Shown: positions 8,124 through 18,112, numbered from the stretch's first letter. The stretch: DNA of 64,000 bases from Woeseiaceae bacterium (GCA_021773115.1 JAJFKS010000017.1:310001-374000), one strand, 5' to 3'. Notes: generated by a model not told the origin, from the sequence alone. Program-made: numbers and translations.

Positions 8124-8324
8124 ATGAGCCAAAATAAAATGATTGGAATCGTCCTGTTGGTCGTCGGCGCTATTGCGCTGTATTTCGGCTTCAATGCCAC
8201 CAACGCACCGATGGAAGAGATGACTGAGGCGTTCACTGGACAATATTCTGACAATACGATGATGTACCTGATTGGTGGCGCAGTCGCTGGCATCGCGGGA
8301 CTTGTGATGCTCGTCCGCAAGTAG
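8124..8324 (+). CDS. Small DUF3185-type membrane protein
   Basis: 66 residues with two transmembrane helices (about 5-24 and 48-64) joined by a short acidic loop (APMEEMTEAFTGQYSD). This is the layout of the DUF3185 family of small inner-membrane proteins of unknown function. An AGAGACT ribosome-binding site precedes the ATG. It appears to be a single gene; the DNA that follows has no T-rich terminator on the plus strand. No function can be assigned. Confidence 0.8.
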   Translation: MSQNKMIGIVLLVVGAIALYFGFNATNAPMEEMTEAFTGQYSDNTMMYLIGGAVAGIAGLVMLVRK

Positions 8325-8699
8325 TCGCTGACCTGGAGAGCGGCTTCACAGCCGGCTCCGCACTCGCTGTACCGCCTATCAAAAAGACCCCGCACCAGGC
8401 GGGGCTCCAGCCCATGCGATATCTTTTTCCTACCCAGGAATGGCGCATGCTAAGGCGAGTGATGGCCACAAAGTGCGGCGCAGGTCCCGGAAAAACTGCG
8501 GACGGGCTTATTGTCCAATGACGAAATTACCTGTCGGCGCGCAGGATCTCAGTTTGATTTCCCTTATGTAAGGTATCGATTTCGGCTTCCAACTCCAATG
8601 TTAGGCTTGTTACACAGATGACAAAAGCACGGCGTTCGAAAGAGCGCTTCGCAAAGCCACCGGTCTACGGTTTTCAACTACGACAGCGGAGTTTCCATC
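8325..8699 (-). ncRNA. Gene-free stretch with a minus-strand intrinsic terminator; candidate small RNA
   Basis: No convincing protein is encoded here. On the minus strand, AGCCCCGC-CTGGT-GCGGGGTCTTTTT (8381-8406) is a strong Rho-independent terminator facing left, although no minus-strand gene lies to its right. A plausible minus-strand promoter, TTGGAG (8593-8598 on plus as CTCCAA), lies 17 bp from TACCTT. A leftward RNA of about 180 nt from near 8565 to 8381 is an inference; I recognise no known RNA family. Confidence 0.35.
8381..8406 (-). terminator. Leftward intrinsic terminator
   Basis: CCCCGC/GCGGGG stem (8388-8393 with 8399-8404) followed on the minus strand by TCTTTTT. There is no U-tract in the plus orientation, so it serves leftward transcription only. 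Confidence 0.7.
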
Positions 8700-10121
8700 A
8701 TGAGCTTTATGCTTGGCATTACGCCATGGCCAGCAGTTTCGGCCTTACTCTGGATCGTTCTGATTATTGCGCCGCTGTACCTGGTACGCGGCACAGCGCA
8801 CAAAACCATCCACGCGGCTGCACACGGCTTGCACAGAAGTTTTCGTATCGCATCGAAGGCCGTATCGCGTTCGGAGAAAAACCTTGCGCTGCGCAATCGC
8901 GATGTCCTACTTGCAGCGGGTCGCGAAGCGAAGGAACGCATCATTGAACGCGAGTTCGATCGAATCAACGAGACGGTGCGCAAGGACCTCGCCAACTATT
9001 CGTCACTGCACCGCGCGCTAAGTGAATCGATCGACTCGATCGAAAAGGATCACCAACAAGCCGTAGACGTGCCACCCGATCCGCCGGGTTGGGTCAAGGC
9101 GGTCGAGGCCGTAGCAAAAATGAGCGCGGCCGAAGATCGCAACAGTGTCGGCAATATTCTCGGCGACATTCATCGCTCCCTGAACAAAGCGCACAAGGAA
9201 GCGATGTCGGCATATCACGCGGCAAGCGGCAAGCGTCACCAGCTGCTGCGCCGGATGCGGCCGGGCTGGCGGCAGATTCAACAGACGCTGACCAAAGTCG
9301 GCAAGAGTGTCGATAGCCTGCTTAGCCGTTCGGTCACCATAGATCGTCATATGCAGGAATATGAGGACATCGTTCACGGACAGGATCGAGCGGTTTCTGT
9401 ATTGTCGTCGTCTTCGCTGGTGAACTTTTTCGTGTCGGCATTTGTACTTTGCATTGCCATCGGCGGGGCTACGATCAACTTTTCATTGATCGCACGACCC
9501 ATGGCAGAAATGGTCGGCGGCACGAGCCTGATTGGCAACTTCCGTACGGCCGATATCGCCGCGCTTGTCATCATCCTGGTCGAAATTTCGATGGGTCTGT
9601 TCCTGATGGAGTCGCTCCGGATAACCCGTTTATTTCCGGTGATAGGTGCACTGCCAGACAAGACCCGTGTGCGCATGATCTGGATTACGTTCTCAATCCT
9701 GTTCTTGCTAGCCGGCGTCGAGGCAGGCCTTGCGTACATGCGCGAAGTTTTGTTGCACGACGAACTTGCGACCAGCGCATTGCTGCGCGGTGACGGGGGT
9801 GCGACAGCGACGGCTCAATATATGTGGATCACCACGGCGGCACAGATGGGCATGGGCTTTATCCTGCCATTTGCGCTGACCTTCGTGGCGATACCGCTCG
9901 AAACCTTCGTGCATTCGCTGCGCACCGTGGTCGGCCTGTTTGCAATTTCACTGATGCGCACACTGGCTCTGGCGCTGCGGCTGTTCGGCAATGTCTTCCT
10001 GTACCTCGGCGTATTGTTCAAGCAGGTCTATGACATTCCATTGTTCGTGCCCTTATGGCTCGAGGAACGCATGAACCGGGCTGCCGAGACCGACGGGCTG
10101 ATGACGAGGGCGAGACAGTGA
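8700..10121 (+). CDS. Uncharacterised polytopic membrane protein with a large helical domain
   Basis: 473 residues. One transmembrane helix lies at about 10-28, then a long, charged, mostly helical soluble domain (about 35-230) with coiled-coil character. A membrane bundle follows with helices near 243-265, 283-303, 322-345, 370-392 and 400-425. The C-terminus is short and polar. A CGGAG site precedes the ATG. The stop overlaps the GTG of the next gene by 4 nt, so the product is probably made together with the VWA-like lipoprotein. I recognise no named family. The layout suggests an inner-membrane scaffold with a sizeable soluble domain, but no catalytic motif is visible. Confidence 0.8.
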   Translation: MSFMLGITPWPAVSALLWIVLIIAPLYLVRGTAHKTIHAAAHGLHRSFRIASKAVSRSEKNLALRNRDVLLAAGREAKERIIEREFDRINETVRKDLANYSSLHRALSESIDSIEKDHQQAVDVPPDPPGWVKAVEAVAKMSAAEDRNSVGNILGDIHRSLNKAHKEAMSAYHAASGKRHQLLRRMRPGWRQIQQTLTKVGKSVDSLLSRSVTIDRHMQEYEDIVHGQDRAVSVLSSSSLVNFFVSAFVLCIAIGGATINFSLIARPMAEMVGGTSLIGNFRTADIAALVIILVEISMGLFLMESLRITRLFPVIGALPDKTRVRMIWITFSILFLLAGVEAGLAYMREVLLHDELATSALLRGDGGATATAQYMWITTAAQMGMGFILPFALTFVAIPLETFVHSLRTVVGLFAISLMRTLALALRLFGNVFLYLGVLFKQVYDIPLFVPLWLEERMNRAAETDGLMTRARQ

Positions 10122-10756
10122 AGAAACTTATCCTGGTTGCACTCGTTGCGATGCTCGTGGCCTGCGGTGGCGACGCCGTGCCGAGAAACACTGGTGTGTT
10201 TATGTTGATTGATACGTCGGGCACCTACACTGAGGAAATCAACAAGGCTGAACAAATCATTCGTTACACGTTGTCGAAACTGGATGCGACGGATTCATTT
10301 GCTGTTGCCCGAATCGATACCGGTAGTTTCAGCGAAAAGGATATTGTCGCGAAAGCCTCGTTTGATGATCGGCCGAGTGCCGTGAATCGCCAGAAACGAC
10401 TGTTCGCCGAGAAAATTTCTGAGTTTGTGAAAACCGCCAGCCCGGCACCGTATACGGATATCACCGGCGGCTTGCTGCAGGCTGTGGAATTCCTCAACGA
10501 GAAGGGCACCGGCAAGAAGACCATATTAATCTTTTCGGACCTCAAGGAAGACCTCGAGGAAGGCTATATTCGAGACATCGATGTCGAGTTGGAGGGCTTC
10601 GAGGTCATCGCGCTCAATGTCACCAAGTTGCGCTCGGATAATATGGATCCGCGCGAATACCTGGGACGGCTTGAGGCATGGCAGGGAAGGGTTGAAAAAA
10701 CCGGCGGGCACTGGCGCGTGATCAATGATCTCGATGGACTGGATGGGCTGCTGTAG
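10118..10756 (+). CDS. VWA-like lipoprotein coupled to the upstream membrane protein
   Basis: 212 residues from the GTG at 10118, which overlaps the preceding stop and gives a clean lipoprotein signal (KKLILVALVAMLVAC, Cys about 17). An ATG at 10055 would bury that signal. The mature domain looks like a von Willebrand factor A fold: GVFMLIDTSGTYTEEI supplies a DxSxT-type MIDAS variant (Thr for Ser), PYTDITGGL the second loop and LIFSDLKED the third Asp. Such domains bind metal and partner proteins. It is likely anchored in an envelope membrane and a partner of the 8700 membrane protein. The ligand is unknown. Confidence 0.75.
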   Translation: MKKLILVALVAMLVACGGDAVPRNTGVFMLIDTSGTYTEEINKAEQIIRYTLSKLDATDSFAVARIDTGSFSEKDIVAKASFDDRPSAVNRQKRLFAEKISEFVKTASPAPYTDITGGLLQAVEFLNEKGTGKKTILIFSDLKEDLEEGYIRDIDVELEGFEVIALNVTKLRSDNMDPREYLGRLEAWQGRVEKTGGHWRVINDLDGLDGLL

Positions 10757-10768
10757 TTGGGCAGTGCC

Positions 10769-12943
10769 TTATTCGACGTCCGCTATAACCTGCGAGTAAT
10801 CACCGAACGGCGGCAAGCCAACAATTTCGCGATCGCGATTCAGCGTCATCAGCATGTTGGCCCGGGCTAATTCAAAGCGCGGGTCGTCTGCCATTAATGC
10901 AAGACGTGGTTCAACGACGGTAGGCTCACCGGGGGTTGTCCAACCTCGATCGATTGCTGAAGTCAGGTTTTCGAAAGCTGAATCGATGTCACCGTGCATG
11001 GCGTCATGCATCGCCAGGCTGGCGGAAAAAGCGAAATTGTCAACACCTTGTGATTTCATTTTTTCGAAGTGGTGGTCGAGCAGCCTCATTGCGTCCTCGA
11101 AGCGCTCGTCATTGCCCTGACGCTGATAGGCAAAGGCGACCAGGCTGAGCGTATCGTAGCCGTAATCATCGCCACGGTTTTCCTCGGCGAAGGCGGCAAC
11201 ACTTGGCCAGCGTTCCTCGAGAAAGTTGGTCAGGTCACGATCACGGCCCTCACGGATAAACAGGCTGAAAAGATCGTAGGGAAAACCTTCGCCGGCAAAT
11301 CGATACGCAAGCTGGTAGGCCTCGTCAGTGCGGCCGACATTGTACAGTGGCAATACTTTGAAAAAGGGTGAGCCCTCTTCAGTGGCGCGCTCAAACTGGC
11401 CGGTACGATTCAAACCGAGGCTCACATAAAGTCTGGCCACGCCGCTCATTTCCGCCATTTCGCGACGCTGTTCCATCAGCTTCAGGCTTTCGCCAGCGCG
11501 CCCTGTAAAGAGCAGGTGTGTAGCCCTGGCCGTAACGATGTCCGGGCTGTCCGGGTCGATCGCCGTCATGCGCGCCAACAGGGCTTCAGCTTTTTCTGGT
11601 TGGCCTGCGCTATTAAATTTCTGCATGGCATTGGCGAATGCTGGCCGATAGAGCGGATCGCGATTGGTTAGTTCCTCCAGAATTGCGAGCGCCCCGGTCA
11701 TGTCGCCGACCTGGGCCAAGGCAGTCTGTAGCCAGTTGCTCGCATCGATGGAGTTAGGGTTCAGTTCGAGCGCCTTGGCTAAGGCGTCGATAGACTCTTC
11801 CGAGGTGGTCGGGTCGTTGCCGTAGTACAGGCCGAGTGCCGACCATGCTTCCGCATGATCGGGACTGAACTTCATGGCCTTATCAATAAATCGTTTGGCA
11901 CGACGGTTGGCTTCCAGGTTCGGTATATCACCGTATTGCTCTTCCGACAGGAGCATCGTCGCAATCCCACGTTGCGCGAATGCTGGCCCATACTCCGGAT
12001 CCAGCTGAATAGCCTGGTCCAGTTCCTCAACAGCCTTTTCGATTTCGGAACCGGTGCGAGTGTACATGCGCTGCTTGGCTTTGAGATACAACGCGTAAAC
12101 GACCGGATCTGTTCGATTCGCTTCTGCGGGTTTGGCGTCGCCGCCGAGCAGGCGTGTCTTCAATTGCCGTAGTATCTCGTTGGCGATCTCGTCCTGAATC
12201 GCGAAGATGTCCACCAGCTTGCGATCATAGGTCTCGGACCAGACATGGAATCCGTTATCCACCTGGATGAGCTGCGCGGTGATCCGGACCTGGTCTCCGG
12301 ACTTTCGGACCGATCCCTCAAGGATATGGTTTACGCCCAGTGCATCGCCGATGCGGCGGAGATCGTCATTTTGTCCTTTGAATGCGAACGAGGAGGTCCT
12401 GCCCGCCACATTCAATTCCTTGACCGATGCCAGCGAGTTCAGGATTTCTTCGGTAATGCCGTCGGAGAAAAATTCCTGCTCTTCGTCGGAACTCATGTTG
12501 ACGAACGGAAGAACTGCAATAGACCGGGTTATGTCTTGCGTCGCTGCTGCGGTGTCGGCTACCGCTGACTGCTCTTCTTCAGGACCGCCTGTAAATCGAT
12601 CTGTGACCAGCAGGGCAACCGCGAGGACCAGGGATGCTGCGATAATGACGTTTAACTTCTGCCCAGTCGCACCGGAGATCGACTGGGAGCGATCGATCTC
12701 GCTTTCCTTTTTTACGCCCTCCGGTGTGATCTCGTAAACCCAGGCGAAGATCAGCGCCGGAATCAAGCCAACGATTAGCAGCAAAAACACCAATCGCGGC
12801 GCCCAGGCAGGCAAATCAAAGATTGGAGAGACCACATCGACAATCTGCAGGATTACCCACGAGGCGATTCCGTAGGCGATGGCGATTCGGATGACGTTAC
12901 GGCGCTGTAATTCCTGAAGGACTGGCACGATAGATCTCGACAT
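10769..12943 (-). CDS. Membrane protein with FlgO-like domain and TPR repeats
   Basis: 724 residues from the ATG at 12943 (MSRSIVPVLQELQRRNVIRI). Two or three transmembrane helices are at about 20-75 and one at 100-120. A periplasmic FlgO/TolB-N-like domain follows (about 150-270; SIAVLPFVNMSSDEEQEFFS, GVNHILEGSVRKSGDQVRIT, DRKLVDIFAIQDEI). TPR repeats run from about 290 to the end. In adenylate cyclase and CadC-like proteins this extracytoplasmic module follows a cytoplasmic signalling domain, but here only a short N-terminus precedes the membrane, so it is a sensor or scaffold rather than a regulator with its own DNA-binding part. It is convergent with the VWA lipoprotein gene and divergent from the aldolase. 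Confidence 0.8.
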   Translation of the reverse strand: MSRSIVPVLQELQRRNVIRIAIAYGIASWVILQIVDVVSPIFDLPAWAPRLVFLLLIVGLIPALIFAWVYEITPEGVKKESEIDRSQSISGATGQKLNVIIAASLVLAVALLVTDRFTGGPEEEQSAVADTAAATQDITRSIAVLPFVNMSSDEEQEFFSDGITEEILNSLASVKELNVAGRTSSFAFKGQNDDLRRIGDALGVNHILEGSVRKSGDQVRITAQLIQVDNGFHVWSETYDRKLVDIFAIQDEIANEILRQLKTRLLGGDAKPAEANRTDPVVYALYLKAKQRMYTRTGSEIEKAVEELDQAIQLDPEYGPAFAQRGIATMLLSEEQYGDIPNLEANRRAKRFIDKAMKFSPDHAEAWSALGLYYGNDPTTSEESIDALAKALELNPNSIDASNWLQTALAQVGDMTGALAILEELTNRDPLYRPAFANAMQKFNSAGQPEKAEALLARMTAIDPDSPDIVTARATHLLFTGRAGESLKLMEQRREMAEMSGVARLYVSLGLNRTGQFERATEEGSPFFKVLPLYNVGRTDEAYQLAYRFAGEGFPYDLFSLFIREGRDRDLTNFLEERWPSVAAFAEENRGDDYGYDTLSLVAFAYQRQGNDERFEDAMRLLDHHFEKMKSQGVDNFAFSASLAMHDAMHGDIDSAFENLTSAIDRGWTTPGEPTVVEPRLALMADDPRFELARANMLMTLNRDREIVGLPPFGDYSQVIADVE

Positions 12944-13094
12944 CTTGAGCAATAAATCAGGCGCGATAATAGCAATATGGCGGTCCAAATGCTGCGTCTA
13001 TATGAATGGCACCATCCATCATCCCCAAGTACCGCCATATACGGTAGAATTGCCGATCTACCTATCCCCACAACCAACCTTTGCAGAGGTGCAC

Positions 13095-13985
13095 GTGAGC
13101 AACGCTGACCAACTACAGAAAATCAGAACCGCGCCCGGTTTTATTGCCGCACTCGACCAAAGTGGCGGCAGCACGCCGAAGGCGCTCGGATTGTACGGCG
13201 TCACCCCCGATGCCTGGTCCAATGACGACGAGATGTACGCTGTTGTCCATGCGATGCGGACTCGCATTATGACCAGTCCGGTCTTTAACGGGGAACGAAT
13301 CCTCGGTGCGATCCTGTTCGAAAATACGATGGATCGTGACGTTGAAGGGCAATCGACCGCGTCCTACCTCTGGAAGGTCAAGAACGTCGTTCCCTTCCTC
13401 AAGGTGGACAAGGGGCTCGCGGATGTCGTTGACGGCGTCCAGATCATGAAGCCAATGCCGGACCTCGATGCGCTGCTGGCCAAGGCGAAGGCTGCCGGTA
13501 TTTTTGGCACCAAGATGCGATCGGTGATCAAAGAAGCTAACGAGGCCGGAATTAATGCCGTCGTGGACCAGCAATTTGACATCGGTCGGCGCATTGTCGC
13601 GGCGGGCCTGGTGCCGATTATTGAGCCGGAGGTTGATATCCACTGCCCGGACAAGTCGGCAGCGGAGGACATACTGAAAGCCGCGCTTTTACGCCAACTG
13701 AACAGCCTTGGCAGCGACGAAATGGTCATGCTCAAACTCACGCTGCCGGAGAAAGATGGCCTGTACGCGGATTGCATTGCACACCCAAATGTCGTGCGAG
13801 TTGTTGCTTTGTCGGGCGGATATTCCCGCGAAGAGGCGAATTCACGCCTTGGCCGGCAGAAAGGAATGGTTGCCAGTTTCTCCCGGGCCTTGTCCGAAGG
13901 ACTCACTGCTCAACAGTCTGATGACGAGTTCAATGCGACCCTCGACGCGTCAATCGCGAGCATTGCTGCGGCGTCTGCCACTTAG
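13095..13985 (+). CDS. Class I fructose-bisphosphate aldolase (FdaA type)
   Basis: Cleaves fructose-1,6-bisphosphate to glyceraldehyde-3-phosphate and dihydroxyacetone phosphate through a lysine Schiff base. I chose the GTG at 13095: AGAGG lies six bases upstream and conservation starts at SNADQLQKIRTAPGFIAALD. Upstream in-frame starts reach 12945 but give unconserved residues. 296 residues is standard for bacterial class I enzymes. Family blocks seen are FIAALDQSGGSTPKAL, MRTRIMTSPVFNGERILGAI, VPFLKVDKG, LVPIIEPEVDI, and VMLKLTLPEKD near 218. It is monocistronic, upstream of ffs and divergent from the TPR membrane protein. Confidence 0.92.
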   Translation: MSNADQLQKIRTAPGFIAALDQSGGSTPKALGLYGVTPDAWSNDDEMYAVVHAMRTRIMTSPVFNGERILGAILFENTMDRDVEGQSTASYLWKVKNVVPFLKVDKGLADVVDGVQIMKPMPDLDALLAKAKAAGIFGTKMRSVIKEANEAGINAVVDQQFDIGRRIVAAGLVPIIEPEVDIHCPDKSAAEDILKAALLRQLNSLGSDEMVMLKLTLPEKDGLYADCIAHPNVVRVVALSGGYSREEANSRLGRQKGMVASFSRALSEGLTAQQSDDEFNATLDASIASIAAASAT

Positions 13986-14127
13986 GGTTCGGCGCAAACC
14001 GATCGGGCAATCGGACCGCCGTTGGCAAGCGGATGTTTTACTTGATGTTCGTTCGGCGGATGGAGCTGTGCATTAGATCGATCAGATCCGGTAGGCGTTG
14101 TTTCCACGGAGCGGAGCAGCGATAATC

Positions 14128-14240
<113 letters not shown>

Positions 14241-14295
14241 CTTACGTTACACTGAGCGATTCTTGCAACGCGTTCTCGTCTATGAGCTTTCATCC

Positions 14296-15915
14296 ATGAG
14301 TTACCTGGTACTTGCCCGCAAATGGCGGCCCAAAGACTTCTCCGACACCGTTGGTCAGGAGCATGTCCTGCAGGCGCTGATGAATGCCCTGGAAACGGGA
14401 CGCTTGCACCATGCCTATTTATTCACGGGGACGCGGGGTGTGGGTAAGACCACGATCGCGCGCATCCTCGCCAAGGCATTGAATTGCGAAACCGGTGTGT
14501 CGGCCGAGCCTTGCGGCGAATGCAGCGCCTGTCGTGAAATCGACGAGGGCCGGTTCGTTGACCTGATCGAAGTTGATGCGGCATCGAAAACCAAGGTCGA
14601 CGATACTCGCGATCTGTTGGATAACGTGCAATACGCGGCGGCACGTGGCCGTTACAAGGTGTACCTGATCGACGAAGTCCACATGTTGTCGAAGAGCTCC
14701 TTTAACGCACTGCTGAAAACACTCGAGGAACCGCCTGAGCATGTGAAATTCCTGCTCGCCACCACGGACCCACAAAAACTTCCGGCGACCGTTTTGTCGC
14801 GGTGCCTGCAGTTCAATTTGAAGCGCATGACGCCAAGACTGATTTCTGATCGTCTGGCGCATATTTGCAATGCGGAAAAAATTGAAGTCGAAGCTGCGGC
14901 ACTTGCTTTGCTTGCGCGCGCGGCGGATGGCAGCATGCGCGATGCATTAAGCCTGCTCGATCAGGCAATTGCCTACTGCGGCAATAAGATCGAGGAAAAG
15001 CAAACTGCGACGATGCTCGGCACGATTGATCGCGACCATGTCATGCGCGTAATGCAATTGCTGGCCGCCGGTGATGCCAAGGGGATTATCGAAGCAATCC
15101 GTGAAATTGATGAGCAGTTCCCGGACTACGCGCGCCTTCTCGATGATATCGCGCGTGATTTACAGCGCGTCGCGGTTTTCCAGGTCGTCGGTAGCTGTGA
15201 CAGTGAAGACGACTTATCCGAACAGGAAATTGCCGCGCTTGCCGAGATCATGCCGAGCGAAGATGTGCAGTTGTTTTACCAGGTCGCGGTAATGGGTCGC
15301 AGGGATTTACATCTCGCACCGGACCCGCGCAGTGGTGCAGAAATGACGCTACTCAGAATGCTGGCATTCAAACCGGCTGCCGCGGAAACGACAGGATCCG
15401 CAGGCGGCGCTAGCGCCGTAAAGAGCACGGCCGCTGCTGCGCCGCGCAGTGCGGCGAAGCGTGTACGGGCGACACCGCGTGAGCCGGCAGCAGCGGTTCA
15501 GGCTGCGGCGACGAAGCAGTGGACCGATCCGGATTGGAGTCGCTTGGTCGTTGAACTACAGTTGGCCGGCGCAGTCCGCTTGTTGGCGAGCAATTGTGCG
15601 TTTTCGCGTCGCGAAGGCAATACCGTGCACCTGGGCCTCGATCCGCGATCCGAGTCGATGCTGACGAAGCAGAGAAAGGACGCAATCTCGTCGGTATTGT
15701 CTGAGCACTTTGGGGAAGATCTTCAGGTGGATATAGCCATCGGTGCTGCGCATTCTGAGACACCGCTACAACAGGATTCACGGATGGCCGACGAAAAGCT
15801 CGAGGAAGCCCGGCAGGAACTTGAAGCCGACCCTAACGTACAGACTTTGAAAACGATGTTTGGTGCAGAATTGAAAACAGATACCATAGAACTACTTTCC
15901 GGAGATAAAGGATGA
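14296..15915 (+). CDS. dnaX: DNA polymerase III subunit tau (clamp-loader ATPase)
   Basis: 539 residues from the ATG at 14296 ([24 protein letters not shown]). The long upstream extension in this frame covers ffs and is rejected. The AAA+ clamp-loader core has Walker [14 protein letters not shown] near 45, a four-Cys zinc module (C-x8-C-x2-C-x2-C around CGECSAC), Walker [11 protein letters not shown] and sensor [12 protein letters not shown] Pro/Ala-rich linker near 365-420 leads to the tau C-terminal domain that binds polymerase alpha. I saw no classical A-AAA-AAG slippery heptamer, so a separate gamma product is not evident. The stop overlaps ybaB by 4 nt in a dnaX-ybaB-recR operon. Confidence 0.96.
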   Translation: MSYLVLARKWRPKDFSDTVGQEHVLQALMNALETGRLHHAYLFTGTRGVGKTTIARILAKALNCETGVSAEPCGECSACREIDEGRFVDLIEVDAASKTKVDDTRDLLDNVQYAAARGRYKVYLIDEVHMLSKSSFNALLKTLEEPPEHVKFLLATTDPQKLPATVLSRCLQFNLKRMTPRLISDRLAHICNAEKIEVEAAALALLARAADGSMRDALSLLDQAIAYCGNKIEEKQTATMLGTIDRDHVMRVMQLLAAGDAKGIIEAIREIDEQFPDYARLLDDIARDLQRVAVFQVVGSCDSEDDLSEQEIAALAEIMPSEDVQLFYQVAVMGRRDLHLAPDPRSGAEMTLLRMLAFKPAAAETTGSAGGASAVKSTAAAAPRSAAKRVRATPREPAAAVQAAATKQWTDPDWSRLVVELQLAGAVRLLASNCAFSRREGNTVHLGLDPRSESMLTKQRKDAISSVLSEHFGEDLQVDIAIGAAHSETPLQQDSRMADEKLEEARQELEADPNVQTLKTMFGAELKTDTIELLSGDKG

Positions 15916-16235
15916 AAGGTGGCATTGGCCAGCTAATGAAGCAGGCACAGGAAATGCAGGCCAATATGAAAAAGGCACAGGAAGAAATGGCGTCGATCTC
16001 AGTGACGGGTGAAAGCGGCGCGGGTATGGTGAAAATCACGATGACCTGTCAACACCAGGTCAAGTCCGTCGAAATTGACGATTCGCTTGTCGGTGATGAC
16101 AAGGACATGCTTGAAGATCTGATTGTCGCCGCATTCAATGATTCGATTCGCAAGGTTGAGAAGACTGTGCAGGAAAAGTTTTCGGGTATGGCGTCCGGAT
16201 TCAATTTGCCGCCAGGCATGAAGCTACCTTTCTAG
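15912..16235 (+). CDS. ybaB: YbaB/EbfC nucleoid-associated protein
   Basis: 107 residues, typical length. The N-terminal helix ([22 protein letters not shown]) and the beta segment with [12 protein letters not shown] are diagnostic of YbaB/EbfC. The family forms dimers that bind DNA and is nearly always encoded between dnaX and recR, as here. The ATG overlaps the dnaX stop (ATGA). The C-terminal region [16 protein letters not shown] is also conserved. Confidence 0.95.
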   Translation: MKGGIGQLMKQAQEMQANMKKAQEEMASISVTGESGAGMVKITMTCQHQVKSVEIDDSLVGDDKDMLEDLIVAAFNDSIRKVEKTVQEKFSGMASGFNLPPGMKLPF

Positions 16236-16238
16236 TCT

Positions 16239-16838
16239 GTGTCGTACTCTCCCTTACTTGTTCGTTTGATAGACGGCCTGCGCTGCATGCCCGGCGTCGG
16301 GCAAAAATCCGCACAGCGAATCGCGTTCCATTTACTTGAGCGAGACCGTGATGGTGCGAACGGTTTGTCGACCGCGTTGGCCGAGGCCGTTTCAAGTATC
16401 GGGCATTGCAATCGTTGCCGCATGTTCACGGAACACGAACTGTGTTCAATCTGTTCAGCCAGCGGCCGCGATGCAACACAACTCTGCGTTGTCGAATCGC
16501 CCGCCGACGTCATGGCCCTGGAAGACGCGACCGGGTTTCGTGGCTTGTACTTTGTATTGATGGGGCATTTGTCACCACTCGATGGAATTGGCCCGGACGA
16601 GCTCGGGCTTGGCAAGTTGGAAGAATGGCTGGGCGAGGGTGAAGTCAAAGAACTTATAATCGCGACCAATCCAACGGTCGAAGGCGACGCGACAGCGCAC
16701 TACCTCGCGGACGTTGCGTCGAAGTACAGCGTCGCCGCGAGCCGCATTGCACACGGTGTACCGCTTGGTGGTGAGCTTGAGTTTGTCGACGGTGGCACCT
16801 TGTCACACGCGTTTTACGGTCGACGCGCCGTTGATTGA
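16239..16838 (+). CDS. recR: Recombination mediator protein RecR
   Basis: 199 residues from a GTG at 16239, three bases after the ybaB stop. It has an N-terminal helix-hairpin-helix ([17 protein letters not shown]), a four-Cys zinc finger (C-x2-C then C-x2-C in [17 protein letters not shown]), and a Toprim domain ([14 protein letters not shown], then [17 protein letters not shown]). RecR works with RecF and RecO to load RecA onto SSB-coated gaps. It is the third gene of the dnaX-ybaB-recR operon. Confidence 0.96.
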   Translation: MSYSPLLVRLIDGLRCMPGVGQKSAQRIAFHLLERDRDGANGLSTALAEAVSSIGHCNRCRMFTEHELCSICSASGRDATQLCVVESPADVMALEDATGFRGLYFVLMGHLSPLDGIGPDELGLGKLEEWLGEGEVKELIIATNPTVEGDATAHYLADVASKYSVAASRIAHGVPLGGELEFVDGGTLSHAFYGRRAVD

Positions 16839-16851
16839 GGAGGAAACGACA

Positions 16852-17205
16852 ATGCATTCAAAACTCGATTGCCTGTTTTGTAAGATCGTCAATGGCGACA
16901 TACCGGCCGAAATTGTCTACGAATCCGATACCGCGCTGGCTTTTCGCGATATCAATCCACAGGCTCCGATACACGTGTTGATTATTCCGCGGCAACATAT
17001 TGCGACGATCAACGACATTGCGGATGCTCATCAGTCCCTGGTGGGCAGCCTGTATTCTGCCGCTCGTGAAATTGCAGAGGCGGAGGGCATTGCAGCGGAC
17101 GGGTATCGCGCGGTCATGAACTGCAATGCGGCTGCAGGTCAAACCGTGTTCCACATCCACCTGCACTTGTTAGGCGGCAGGCCTCTGGGCTGGCCGCCGG
17201 GCTAA
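16852..17205 (+). CDS. hinT: HIT-family purine nucleoside phosphoramidase (HinT)
   Basis: 117 residues from the ATG at 16852, preceded by a strong GAGGAGGAA site 13 nt after recR. An upstream in-frame extension into recR is rejected. The histidine triad is HIHLHLLGG near 98-106, with the family N-terminus DCLFCKIVNGDIPAEIVYE. HinT hydrolyses adenosine 5'-phosphoramidates and acyl-adenylates and affects diverse physiology. It is convergent with rsgA, 4 nt between stops. Confidence 0.93.
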   Translation: MHSKLDCLFCKIVNGDIPAEIVYESDTALAFRDINPQAPIHVLIIPRQHIATINDIADAHQSLVGSLYSAAREIAEAEGIAADGYRAVMNCNAAAGQTVFHIHLHLLGGRPLGWPPG

Positions 17206-17209
17206 ACTA

Positions 17210-18112
17210 CTAATACCGGCCCTCGGACAATTTCTCTGTGATGTTTACAACACGCTTGAAACTTTCGTAGCGGCGATAGCTTATTGATTCGTCGTCAACG
17301 CCGGCTTTTACAGCGCAGCCCGGCTCGCGAAGATGCCTGCAGTTTGCAAAGCGACAGGACTGGGCGGCGAACGCGATCTCACGAAACCCCGCGGCCGCAT
17401 CGACCGAGTTCTCCAGCGCCGGTGCATAGTCACGGACTCCCGGCGAGTCGATAACGGTGCCGCCGTTTTGAAGCGGGATCATGACCGAGTTGACGGTCGT
17501 ATGTCGTCCTTCGCCTGTCTTGGCGGAGATACGGGCCGTACGTTGATTCGAATCGGCGACCAGTTCATTAATCAGGCTGGATTTGCCAACACCGGACTGG
17601 CCGACAACGATCGTACAGCGTCCGGCAAGTTCGCTCCTCAGTTCGTCGATGCCGCGCCGTGTTTCAGCGCTGCATTCGAGTACGACCAGGCCAATATCCC
17701 GGTACTCCTGCAACTCGGGAATTTCGATGTCGAGGCCGTCGAGTAACTCAATCTTGTTAAACACAACGATGGCGTCGGCGTCCATCAATTCAGCGGCACA
17801 CAAATAGCGATCGATGATGAACCAGTCAGGCATCGGGGCGACGGCTGCGACGACGACCAATGCATCGAGATTGGCGGCCAGGACTTCCACCTGGCCGCGC
17901 ATATTGGGCCGCGTCAGTTCGTTGCGTCGCGTGTCAATTTCGGTGATCAACCAGTCGGACTCATTGTCAATCGGTTCCACCTGTACCCTGTCGCCGCACA
18001 CCGGTTTCAGGCGCTTGCCTTTGATGCGCGCGTCAACCTCATTGCTGTCGTCGAGGCGAAGGCCCATGCGGCGACTGTAGGTCGCAATAACGGTGGCAGT
18101 CTGAGAACTCAT
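17210..18112 (-). CDS. rsgA: Ribosome small-subunit GTPase RsgA
   Basis: 300 residues. An N-terminal OB fold is followed by a circularly permuted GTPase: the G4 motif FNKIEL appears before the G1 motif VVGQSGVGKSSLINEL (about 170-185) and the G3 DSPG. A C-terminal zinc knuckle (CRFANCRHLREPGCAV) completes the family signature. RsgA binds the 30S subunit late in maturation and hydrolyses GTP to release assembly factors. It is divergent from orn, as in many gammaproteobacteria. Confidence 0.96.
   Translation of the reverse strand: MSSQTATVIATYSRRMGLRLDDSNEVDARIKGKRLKPVCGDRVQVEPIDNESDWLITEIDTRRNELTRPNMRGQVEVLAANLDALVVVAAVAPMPDWFIIDRYLCAAELMDADAIVVFNKIELLDGLDIEIPELQEYRDIGLVVLECSAETRRGIDELRSELAGRCTIVVGQSGVGKSSLINELVADSNQRTARISAKTGEGRHTTVNSVMIPLQNGGTVIDSPGVRDYAPALENSVDAAAGFREIAFAAQSCRFANCRHLREPGCAVKAGVDDESISYRRYESFKRVVNITEKLSEGRY

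Noticed and set aside
14296..15915. Programmed frameshift in dnaX giving gamma
   Set aside because: I found no A-AAA-AAG heptamer with a following stem; the run at about 14875 is in the wrong place.
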